From Candidatus Coatesiibacteriota bacterium (GTDB lineage: Bacteria > B130-G9), in the NCBI GenBank assembly GCA_016929465.1, contig JAFGIT010000350.1, forward strand, positions 1 to 5,090: 5,090 nucleotides of DNA. The letters run 5' to 3'. A program made the position numbers and the translations under genes. The notes below the pieces were generated by a model. It did not search any database. It saw only the letters and a program-made list of their open reading frames with translations, and was not told the origin of the DNA. This document shows positions 1 to 4,867 of the stretch, one piece after another; positions within the stretch are counted from its first letter, which is position 1, and every line of letters starts with the position of its first letter.

Positions 1-147
1 GGCCTGCACTCCACGGCTACTCACATGATGCCCCGCTGGGGCATTGGCGGAGCAAACCAGATTAATCAAATGGTAATTCACCAAAATCAATACTGGCCCC
101 AGATTACCTACAATTTTGAGCCGCATCCGAACTCAGCTTTGACTTGA
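1..147 (+). CDS. 3' end of an unidentified gene (partial)
   Basis: The first frame of the window is open for 48 codons and ends at TGA 145-147; the other two forward frames stop at 25-27 (TGA) and 61-63 (TAA). The predicted peptide has a protein-like composition (for example MMPRWGIGGANQINQ and NQYWPQITYNFEPHPN), rich in Asn, Gln, His and aromatic residues. It has no obvious membrane segment and no motif I recognise. A perfect 7-base inverted repeat (28-44) lies inside it. The start is upstream of the window, so family, length and role cannot be given. The support is only an open frame of moderate length and its composition, and it could be chance. If real, it reads toward the pseudopilin gene, but that gene has its own promoter. 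Confidence 0.42.
   Translation, partial: GLHSTATHMMPRWGIGGANQINQMVIHQNQYWPQITYNFEPHPNSALT
28..44. repeat. Perfect short inverted repeat (7-base stem, 3-base loop)
   Basis: ATGCCCC at 28-34 and GGGGCAT at 38-44 form a perfect GC-rich hairpin around the loop GCT. No T-tract follows, so it is not a typical intrinsic terminator. It lies inside the likely partial gene at the left edge, where it may be a coincidence of codons. Confidence 0.3.
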
Positions 148-297
148 CTGAATTAATGAAGAGGGTATTCTTATCGCTTTGAGTCTGGTTCTGCATCTTC
201 TGGCGACGCGAAGAACGGTGATTCGCATTTTTTGCAGTGAGGAATTGCTGCTGTTGCTCTCGTCTGGCGGCGCGGCGAATATCTCTTATGCCAAACT

Positions 298-326
298 TTG
301 ACAAAAGCGGTTATTTTTGGTATATT
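298..326 (+). promoter_or_regulatory. Sigma70-type promoter of the pseudopilin gene
   Basis: TTGACA at 298-303 is a perfect -35 hexamer and TATATT at 321-326 is a near-consensus -10, separated by exactly 17 bases. TG at 318-319, one base before the -10, adds an extended -10 element. Transcription would be expected to start near 332-334, giving a 5' leader of about 65 bases before the ATG at 399. The surrounding sequence is clearly more A/T-rich than the genes on either side. It points toward the prepilin-like gene, and a terminator after that gene completes the unit. The prediction rests on sequence alone and assumes a housekeeping sigma factor of the usual specificity. Confidence 0.65.
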
Positions 327-365
327 TTAACCACGAGACGTTTGGCTTAAGTGGTATATTTTGAC
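319..365. repeat. Two direct copies of GGTATATTTTRAC
   Basis: GGTATATTTTAAC (319-331) and GGTATATTTTGAC (353-365) match at 12 of 13 positions and are 34 bases apart start to start. The first copy contains the predicted -10 box; the second lies in the 5' leader of the pseudopilin gene, ahead of its ribosome binding site. No good -35 lies 17 bases upstream of the second copy, so it is unlikely to be a second promoter. It could be a repeated regulator-binding site or a small local duplication. Confidence 0.5.
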
Positions 366-383
366 AGCAATCACTCTCTCAAT

Positions 384-390
384 GGAGGTG
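384..390 (+). promoter_or_regulatory. Ribosome binding site choosing the ATG at 399
   Basis: GGAGGTG at 384-390 ends 8 bases before ATG 399-401. An in-frame GTG at 351 would give 16 more N-terminal residues but has no Shine-Dalgarno sequence. Those residues would also lengthen the basic leader ahead of the prepilin cleavage site to an unusual size. Confidence 0.8.
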
Positions 391-398
391 ACCAAAGA

Positions 399-2309
399 AT
401 GAACGGTAATATCGAAATCAGACGCTGCAGGGGTATGACCCTCATCGAAGTCGTAATTGTCATTGCGATTATAGCGACGCTTGCAGCTGTTGCGGTCCCG
501 TCGATAATTAGTACGCTCGATCTCAAGGACCGCGAGGCGACCCAGCTGAAATTGGATAACATCGAGACAGCGCTCAACAACTACTATGAGGATGTCGGAG
601 AGTATCCATCTCGATTCGACCTGACGGGCAGCGCGCTCCAGTTGGTCGATGAGAAGGGTCTGAGCAGCATCGACTATCTCGTGTCAAATCCGTATCCCGC
701 CGCGGGAACAGACCTCAGGGATACCGTCAGGCATGAGAAGTGGAATGGCCCGTATCTGACAGCATCATTCAACAAGGACGACTATAAAAGGGATGCCTGG
801 GGAAGAGACATCGCTTATGAGCCGCAATATGGCCGCTCGAGAAATGAGGCGGCCGATGGCCAGCAATATTCTGGGGCAGAGGATCTGCCGGCTAACTCCG
901 TAATGGTAGCTAGCATGGGCAAGACCCCCGGCTGGGGCTTCCGCGATGCCGGAAAGCAGTCCTCTGGCGGTCCGACGCTCGGGATGGTCACCTGGAGAGA
1001 ACTGACCAAGTTCATCCCCTATAGCGAGCTGTTTGGGAAGGACGAATACAAACACCTGCTAATGGACAACGTCATTAAGGTGATAAGCCCCGCGAATATC
1101 GACAGAGTAAAGGCTCAGGAGACAGAGGAGCGGTATGAGGAGATCAAGGCTGCCATCTGCGGCTCTCCAGATGACCTCCAGGATGGCGGCTGCATTGCAG
1201 GTTTCGCAGCGGATATCGGTCTCTCTAAGGCTCCGAATCTACAAGAAGCAAAGCCAGAGGTTGCTCTCAATCTCGACGACTTCAGGGACTTCGACAATCC
1301 GCTCCAGCTGTTGATAATGCGTCACCTGGATCCCGGTGCGAAGGATCTGTATTACGGCGCACCGAGAGACGTTCCACCTCCATACCGGATGGGAGACCCA
1401 TCGGAATTCAATATCAAGAAATCCGATCTCAGCTATAGCTGGATGGGATGGCGTGGGCCATACCTGAAAATAGACTATGGCACACCCTACATCAATGACC
1501 AAGATGATATAGTCACCACGTACGACTGCTTCCTCGACGGTTGGATTCACCCGCTGAAGATATATGACGAAGGTGACCCCTATGGCGGCGCCGTTCTCGA
1601 CCTCGGCTTCGGAAATCGCGACGAGGATGAGGACAATTACTCCGCCTTTGCAGGGCTCATCGCATCGCCGGGGCCGAATAGGCTGTTCGACCGCATAGCA
1701 AGCACGGCGCTCGATCCAAATCTCCAGCGATCTGGTTCAGACCCAGGCGGAATGTTCGGCTCAGAAGGTCAGGATGACGACGATGTATTCGTGCCTCTAT
1801 ATAAGAGAGACCTCTGGGCAAATATCGCGCCCGACATGATCATTGAGGGGTTGGAGGAGCAGAGCTCAATCAATACCCCGGTTGACATCCAGATCGAATA
1901 CAACACAGGCACGCTACCGAGCGTCAGAGATTACGTCTCGGGGATAGCGATCATCTATCCTGACCCGAAGCAGGCGGCGGGATTCAATGTCGTAGAGCTC
2001 ATGGGCAGCAGCGCGCCAATCGAGATCATGTCACCGACGAATGAGCACATTTACAAGAACTCCTTCTCAAAAGTGCAGAACAACCAGTTCATTCCGGTCG
2101 GCTATGCCTTCATCTATATAAAGGTGGTTCACCACCAGAATATAGGAAGCGAGCAGACCGGCTTTTGCCCGGCATTGCAGCAGAAACTCGGCTGGGAAGA
2201 GGTGGCCTGGACGGGAGTTACTCAGACACAGGTCTATGGTGAACGGGTCTGCGTAAAGAATGGTATCTCTACGATTTCGCTGAAATTCACCATTCTCGGT
2301 GGCGGTTAA
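399..2309 (+). CDS. Large GspG-like prepilin/pseudopilin with duplicated head modules
   Basis: The 636-residue product starts with a class III prepilin signal: a short basic leader (IRRCRG), predicted cleavage after Gly12, then MTLIEVV. The mature chain has Glu at position 5 and Pro at position 22, as in GspG and type IV pilins, within a hydrophobic helix (about 13-35). Prepilin peptidase should process it, leaving it in the inner membrane or a pseudopilus/pilus. Two GspG-like modules follow: one around WNGPYL (115-120), DAWG (133-136) and ASMG (171-174); one around WRGPYL (351-356), DGW (381-383) and ASPGPNR (422-428). The latter is preceded by a linker with two Cys (254, 265). Acidic patches RDEDED (407-412) and DDDD (459-462) recall Ca-binding loops of major pseudopilins, an inference. 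The last 150 residues look beta-rich and match no family I can name. GspG is usually about 140 residues, so this is more likely a minor pilin or surface protein than the major pseudopilin. No other secretion genes are visible. Confidence 0.88.
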   Translation: MNGNIEIRRCRGMTLIEVVIVIAIIATLAAVAVPSIISTLDLKDREATQLKLDNIETALNNYYEDVGEYPSRFDLTGSALQLVDEKGLSSIDYLVSNPYPAAGTDLRDTVRHEKWNGPYLTASFNKDDYKRDAWGRDIAYEPQYGRSRNEAADGQQYSGAEDLPANSVMVASMGKTPGWGFRDAGKQSSGGPTLGMVTWRELTKFIPYSELFGKDEYKHLLMDNVIKVISPANIDRVKAQETEERYEEIKAAICGSPDDLQDGGCIAGFAADIGLSKAPNLQEAKPEVALNLDDFRDFDNPLQLLIMRHLDPGAKDLYYGAPRDVPPPYRMGDPSEFNIKKSDLSYSWMGWRGPYLKIDYGTPYINDQDDIVTTYDCFLDGWIHPLKIYDEGDPYGGAVLDLGFGNRDEDEDNYSAFAGLIASPGPNRLFDRIASTALDPNLQRSGSDPGGMFGSEGQDDDDVFVPLYKRDLWANIAPDMIIEGLEEQSSINTPVDIQIEYNTGTLPSVRDYVSGIAIIYPDPKQAAGFNVVELMGSSAPIEIMSPTNEHIYKNSFSKVQNNQFIPVGYAFIYIKVVHHQNIGSEQTGFCPALQQKLGWEEVAWTGVTQTQVYGERVCVKNGISTISLKFTILGGG

Positions 2310-2356
2310 TCGGTGAGCCTTCAGGGGCTTAGCAGATAGTCATGTAAGCTAATTAG

Positions 2357-2397
2357 CCGGGAAGTTCATGAGTGTGAACTTCCCGGTTTTGTTTTTT
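2357..2397 (+). terminator. Intrinsic terminator after the pseudopilin gene
   Basis: A perfect 12-base stem (CCGGGAAGTTCA at 2357-2368 with TGAACTTCCCGG at 2375-2386) closes a 6-base loop. It is followed directly by TTTTGTTTTTT (2387-2397). It lies 47 bases after the stop codon. This is a strong rho-independent terminator on the + strand and separates the pseudopilin gene from the rlpA-like gene. Confidence 0.93.
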
Positions 2398-2566
2398 CCA
2401 GTTCATGACGTGTCTTTCCAGGCCTCAGGTTGAGCACAATGCTCGAGGTTCTTACCAGGGGCCGGAGATGGCGAGGATGAGTTTGCATCTGATATTCCAA
2501 TTGACCATACTTGTGACAGAGAAGATGTCGCACAAAGACAATTCAGCAGGCCTTTGAGGGAATATT

Positions 2567-2971
2567 ATGTCCAGGGGAAGAGAGAAATTCTGTCGAATAG
2601 TATGTGCCCTGCTAATCCTGCTAATTATGACGGGCTGTTGCAGCCGCAAGTCGAAGCTCAAGGATGGCGTACAATATGGTTACGCATCCTGGTATGGCGG
2701 GAAATTCCACGGGCGCAAGACGGCAAACGGCGAGAGATACGACATGTTCGCCATGACCGCGGCGCACAGGACGCTGCCGTTCGACACCTATGTGCGAGTG
2801 ACAAACCTCGAGAACGGACGCAGTGTGGTGGTCCGAATCAACGACAGAGGTCCTTTCAAGGACGAGAAGAAAAGGATTATCGACCTCTCGCTAGCCGCAG
2901 CGAGAGAACTCGATATGCTGGAGGCGGGTGTCGTCGAGGTCAAATTGGAAGTGCTGAATCGCAGAAGATAA
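2567..2971 (+). CDS. rlpA: RlpA-like septal lytic transglycosylase family lipoprotein
   Basis: The 134-residue product has a basic N-terminus, a hydrophobic stretch (11-22) and a lipobox-like MTGC, so Cys24 is the probable lipidated residue. The rest is one double-psi beta-barrel (DPBB_1) of the RlpA family: [20 protein letters not shown] (37-56), TAAHRTLPF (64-72) and [10 protein letters not shown] (88-97). Glu56, His67 and Asp93 fit the conserved active-site positions of RlpA. Family members cleave peptidoglycan, and Pseudomonas RlpA acts on peptide-stripped glycan at the septum. No C-terminal SPOR domain is present, so septal targeting by denuded glycan is not implied; this is a minimal RlpA. 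The ATG is preceded by GAGGG (2556-2560), 6 bases away. The small conserved gene follows after 67 bases and a methyltransferase after that, possibly co-transcribed. The family call is firm; enzyme activity is inferred. Confidence 0.92.
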   Translation: MSRGREKFCRIVCALLILLIMTGCCSRKSKLKDGVQYGYASWYGGKFHGRKTANGERYDMFAMTAAHRTLPFDTYVRVTNLENGRSVVVRINDRGPFKDEKKRIIDLSLAAARELDMLEAGVVEVKLEVLNRRR

Positions 2972-3038
2972 CCGGCATTGACAGGCAGCCGATTAGACAC
3001 ATCGGGCACTTCTGTTGATCCAACCGGAGAATTACGGC

Positions 3039-3248
3039 ATGAAAAAACGTCCGAATCACAGGCTGTATATTGAAATACTCCGCTCGATGACGCCTGAAGA
3101 GAGGTTGATGAAGTGCTTCGAGCTGACAGAATTTGCACGGGGATTATTCTTGGATGGATTGAGGAATAGACACCCCGACAAATCCGAGGCCGAGATCAAA
3201 GAGATTTATCTCAAGAGGCTCGAGAAGTGTCACAACAGGAATTATTGA
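3039..3248 (+). CDS. Conserved small helical protein ending CHNRNY, unknown function
   Basis: The 69-residue product begins MKKRPNHRLYIEILRSMTPE and ends RLEKCHNRNY. It is charged, probably all-helical, and has no signal peptide or membrane segment. The pattern of MTPEERL-KCFELTEFAR, a short GL-NRHPD turn, then EAEIKEIYLKRL and CHNRNY resembles a recurring family of roughly 70-90-residue hypothetical proteins in environmental bacteria. I recall that family as often lying near nucleotidyltransferase or TA-type genes, but this is memory, not a search. No function is known to me. ATG 3039 is chosen because GGAG (3026-3029) lies 9 bases upstream; an in-frame TTG at 3015 lacks a comparable site. 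The gene sits 67 bases after rlpA and 42 bases before the methyltransferase, on the same strand. Confidence 0.75.
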   Translation: MKKRPNHRLYIEILRSMTPEERLMKCFELTEFARGLFLDGLRNRHPDKSEAEIKEIYLKRLEKCHNRNY

Positions 3249-3290
3249 GAGCAGGCCGAGATTACGAGGATACTTAGATAGGTGGGCCAA

Positions 3291-3818
3291 ATGGCTAGCA
3301 GAAAGCCCGGCTTCGAATTCAGATTTATGGTCTTCTGCTTCCGGCTGCGCGATTTCTTCATCCCGCGCAGGAAGGTCCTGAAGGAGGCTGGCATAGAACC
3401 TGGCTTCGTCGTGCTCGATTACGGCAGCGGGCCTGGCGGCTATGTGCTTGCCACATCGAAGCTCGTGGGCCCATTGGGAGCAATATACTCGCTCGACAAG
3501 AACGACCATGCTCTGGCGATGGTCAGGGACATTGCCTCGAAGCACGATTTGAGAAACGTGAAGACAATCCACTCCGATTGCGAGACAGGGCTGGATGATG
3601 GCGGCGTCGATGTAGTTCTCTTCTACGACACGCTCCACACGATATCAAAATCGGAGCGCGTTCTAAAGGAACTCTACAGGGTCCTGAAGGCAGATGGCCT
3701 GCTATCCTGTTCCGATCATCACATGACGAAGGATGATATTGTCTCGCGAATTTGCGAAGGCGGTCTATTCCGATTGCTTAGGAGTGGCAAAAAGACGCAT
3801 ACTTTTGCCAGAGATTGA
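3291..3818 (+). CDS. Class I SAM-dependent methyltransferase
   Basis: The 175-residue product has a single Rossmann-type methyltransferase domain. Motif I is VLDYGSGPGG (41-50), the SAM-binding glycine loop. The acidic end of strand 2 is YSLDKND (66-72), with Asp69 expected to contact the ribose. SDCETGLD (95-102) fits motif III, VVLFYDTLHTI (108-118) motif IV, and the ELYRVLKADGLLSCSDHH stretch (127-144) the final strands. It fits the Methyltransf_11/UbiE-like group; the substrate cannot be read from sequence. ATG 3291 follows AGGTGG (3280-3285) by 5 bases; a GTG at 3282 is an alternative start. Its last 45 codons belong to a 125-base repeat whose second copy lies 644 bases downstream after the hicBA genes. 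The protein ends THTFARD, whereas the detached copy ends THTFAKIR. The latter looks more like the usual C-terminus of this family, so the present end may have been changed by an insertion. Confidence 0.88.
   Translation: MASRKPGFEFRFMVFCFRLRDFFIPRRKVLKEAGIEPGFVVLDYGSGPGGYVLATSKLVGPLGAIYSLDKNDHALAMVRDIASKHDLRNVKTIHSDCETGLDDGGVDVVLFYDTLHTISKSERVLKELYRVLKADGLLSCSDHHMTKDDIVSRICEGGLFRLLRSGKKTHTFARD
3684..3808 (+). repeat. 125-base direct repeat, copy 1 (methyltransferase 3' end)
   Basis: This stretch matches 4328-4452 at 120 of 125 positions with no gaps, at a constant offset of 644 bases. Differences are at 3691, 3710, 3713, 3723 and 3750; the last 58 bases (3751-3808) are identical. Similarity stops sharply at both ends. 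Two differences are synonymous in the methyltransferase frame and three are conservative (Ala/Gly, Met/Leu, Ile/Val). The hicBA module is the only gene content between the copies. Confidence 0.96.
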
Positions 3819-3852
3819 TCGGAGGGCGCTCGATGTGGATTAGATGTTGGCG
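3819..3852 (+). promoter_or_regulatory. Leader of hicBA with blocks shared by the second TA module
   Basis: Four short blocks occur in order: TCGGAGGGCGCTCGA (3819-3833), TGTGGAT (3834-3840), GATGT (3843-3847) and TTGGCG (3847-3852). Matching blocks recur in the same order at 4519-4581 ahead of the DUF433 gene, with longer spacers. The first block is G/C-rich and partly self-complementary (TCG...CGA), so it could be an operator. No clear -35/-10 pair was seen. Function and homology of the two leaders are inferred. Confidence 0.35.
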
Positions 3853-3867
3853 TGAATTGGAGAGACC

Positions 3868-4062
3868 ATGAGATACAAGGTGAGTATGAGGGAGTCCGAG
3901 GAGGGATTCGCTGTTTGGGTACCGGGGCTTCCTGGATGCTGGTCGCAAGGGCGCACCCAGGAGGAGGCGCTGGAGAACATCAAGGATGCGATCGCAGCCT
4001 ATCTTCAGGCAGTTGAGGAGTTGACAGAGGGACGGCTATCCAGCTACGTGGAAGTAGGCTGA
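3868..4062 (+). CDS. hicB: HicB-family antitoxin (type II TA)
   Basis: The 64-residue product has the compact HicB/UPF0150 partial RNase H-like fold signature: a first strand MRYKVSMRES, then EGFAVWVPGLPGCWSQG (12-28), then the helix EEALENIKDAIAAYLQAVEE (32-51). HicB antitoxins bind and block the HicA mRNA interferase encoded just downstream. The protein ends soon after the helix, so it lacks the C-terminal helix-turn-helix or ribbon-helix-helix DNA-binding domain of longer HicB proteins. Autoregulation by this protein alone is therefore doubtful. ATG 3868 follows GGAG (3859-3862) by 5 bases. The order is antitoxin then toxin with a 2-base gap, implying tight co-translation. The pair lies between two copies of the methyltransferase tail, which suggests it arrived as a unit. 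Confidence 0.9.
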   Translation: MRYKVSMRESEEGFAVWVPGLPGCWSQGRTQEEALENIKDAIAAYLQAVEELTEGRLSSYVEVG

Positions 4063-4064
4063 CC

Positions 4065-4277
4065 GTGCCCAAATTACCCGGAGTGAGTCATGAACGTGCG
4101 GTAAGAGCACTCAAGAGCGCGGGCTTCTGGGTCCAAAGAGAAGGCAAACATACAGTCATGACTGATGGAGAGCGCATTATTACTATACCCAGGGCGAATC
4201 CTATTAATGCTTTTACAATGGGTGGTATCGCGAAGGACGCTGGCTTATCCGTCGATGAATTCAAGAGACTCCTCTGA
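4065..4277 (+). CDS. hicA: HicA-family mRNA interferase toxin
   Basis: The 70-residue product is a full-length HicA with a double-stranded-RNA-binding-like fold. It has MPKLPGVSHERAVRALKSAG (1-20) as strand and helix, FWVQREGKHTVM (21-32) with His29 as the expected catalytic residue, a strand IITIPRAN (38-45), and the C-terminal helix IAKDAGLSVDEFKRLL (55-70). HicA toxins cleave mRNA and tmRNA and arrest growth until neutralised by HicB. Translation starts at GTG 4065, 2 bases after the hicB stop, with a weak GTAGG (4054-4058) upstream, consistent with coupling to hicB. The second half is noticeably more A/T-rich than the methyltransferase gene, compatible with horizontal origin. No missing residue or frameshift is visible, so the toxin is probably functional. 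No obvious terminator follows. Confidence 0.92.
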   Translation: MPKLPGVSHERAVRALKSAGFWVQREGKHTVMTDGERIITIPRANPINAFTMGGIAKDAGLSVDEFKRLL

Positions 4278-4312
4278 ATAACCAAGCGAACTGACGCATT
4301 AGGCGCTTTGAG

Positions 4313-4465
4313 ATGACTCATGGTATTCTGAAGGGAGATGGCCTGCTATCCTGCTCGGATCATCACCTGACGAAGGATGATATTGTCTCGCGAGTTTGCG
4401 AAGGCGGTCTATTCCGATTGCTTAGGAGTGGCAAAAAGACGCATACTTTTGCTAAGATCCGGTAA
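4313..4465 (+). pseudogene. Detached 3' fragment of a methyltransferase gene
   Basis: From about 4326 this is a second copy of the methyltransferase gene's end. In the corresponding frame it encodes KGDGLLSCSDHH through KKTHTFAKIR and stops at TAA 4463-4465. It lacks the SAM-binding loop and all catalytic motifs, so it cannot be a methyltransferase. An in-frame ATG at 4313 makes a 50-codon open frame (starting MTHGILKGDG), but there is no convincing ribosome binding site. Differences from copy 1 are synonymous or conservative, so either the split is recent or the two copies descend from two functional relatives. The tail FAKIR resembles the usual family C-terminus more than FARD of the intact gene. 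This may therefore be the original end of the upstream gene, displaced when hicBA entered. Confidence 0.85.
4328..4452 (+). repeat. 125-base direct repeat, copy 2
   Basis: This copy matches 3684-3808 at 120 of 125 positions without gaps; bases 4395-4452 are identical to 3751-3808. After 4452 the copies diverge, although GATCGG (3817-3822) and GATCCGG (4456-4462) suggest that weak similarity continues past a small indel. Confidence 0.96.
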
Positions 4466-4518
4466 TTGACTGTAACGATTCAATGGACTTGACAAGACAT
4501 TTGGAGATGCCGGGGGAT

Positions 4519-4581
4519 TCGGAGCGCGCCCGAGAGACAAGACAGGGACGCTGTGGATCTATGATGTGTTTATTTTTGGCG
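4519..4581 (+). promoter_or_regulatory. Leader of the DUF433 module with blocks shared by hicBA
   Basis: TCGGAGCGCGCCCGA (4519-4533) matches the hicB leader block at 13 of 15 bases. It is followed by TGTGGAT (4552-4558), GATGT (4563-4567) and TTGGCG (4576-4581), the same order as upstream of hicB but with extra spacer sequence. The first block has TCGG...CCGA ends and a GCGCGC core, close to a palindrome, which would suit an operator. No clear promoter hexamers were seen. The similarity could be a remnant of duplicated DNA or partly chance. Confidence 0.33.
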
Positions 4582-4603
4582 GATGCTAAATCTGAGGGGA
4601 GCC

Positions 4604-4867
4604 ATGGATAGAGATTTTATAATTTCGGACCCGCAGGTCATGATGGGAAAGCCCGTCGTGGCAGGCACCAGAATCACGGTTGAGCTGATTCTGGAGAAGC
4701 TAGCCGGCGGTGAGACGATAGATGAGTTGATTCTGGATCATCCTCGATTGACCCGAGATGCGATTCTCGCGGCAATCGCCTTTGCTGCAAAGGCTTTGCG
4801 GTCTGATGTGGTCTATCCCTCATCGGAAATGGTTGGTGAATCTCCTCGCCGACGAGAACGTCGATGA
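4604..4867 (+). CDS. DUF433 family antitoxin
   Basis: The 87-residue product carries the DUF433 (PF04255) signature in full: IISDPQVMMGKPVVAGTRI (6-24), VELILEKLAGGETIDELI (26-43), DHPRLTRDAILAAIAFAA (45-62) and VVYP (69-72). The fold is a small helix-turn-helix-type domain. Members are commonly the antitoxin partner of DUF5615 PIN-like toxins, and the remains of such a toxin gene follow here. ATG 4604 is chosen because AGGGG (4595-4599) lies 4 bases upstream and the family usually begins close to the IISDPQVMMGKP segment; an in-frame ATG at 4583 would add 7 residues and lacks a good site. The C-terminal tail EMVGESPRRRERR overlaps the toxin's first codons in another frame and is atypical, so the true end may have been altered. 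Confidence 0.9.
   Translation: MDRDFIISDPQVMMGKPVVAGTRITVELILEKLAGGETIDELILDHPRLTRDAILAAIAFAAKALRSDVVYPSSEMVGESPRRRERR

Noticed and set aside
104-304. Reverse-strand open frame of 66 codons, rich in Arg, Gln, Asn and Lys, upstream of the pseudopilin gene
   Set aside because: It begins with TTG, has no Shine-Dalgarno sequence, has a low-complexity composition, overlaps the strong forward promoter and runs into the likely partial gene at the left edge. It looks like non-coding spacer.
1239-1550. Reverse-strand open frame of 103 codons inside the pseudopilin gene
   Set aside because: It is antisense to the second GspG-like module, has no recognisable motif and no ribosome binding site.
2501-2529. 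Candidate promoter for rlpA beginning with TTGACC at 2501
   Set aside because: No acceptable -10 lies at 16-18 bases downstream, so a promoter cannot be supported although one is expected between the terminator and the gene.
2978-3006. TTGACA at 2978 as a promoter for the small conserved gene
   Set aside because: The sequence 16-18 bases downstream (around ATCGGG) is G/C-rich and unlike a -10 box; the gene is more easily explained by read-through from rlpA.
2554-3018. Forward open frame of 154 codons overlapping the rlpA-like gene in another frame
   Set aside because: The alternative frame holds clear RlpA motifs and a lipoprotein signal with a good ribosome binding site. This one gives an Arg-rich, motif-free product.
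3144-3638. Reverse-strand open frame of 164 codons opposite the small protein and the methyltransferase
   Set aside because: It lies antisense to the conserved SAM-binding motifs, shows no domain and has no start signal; it is a shadow of the forward genes.
4280-4312. Inverted repeat AAGCG...CGCTT after hicA as a terminator
   Set aside because: The stem is only 5-6 bases with a loop of about 15 and no T-tract.
4489-4517. TTGACA at 4489 as the promoter of the DUF433 gene
   Set aside because: The expected -10 position falls in a G-rich stretch (CGGGGGAT), so it is not convincing.
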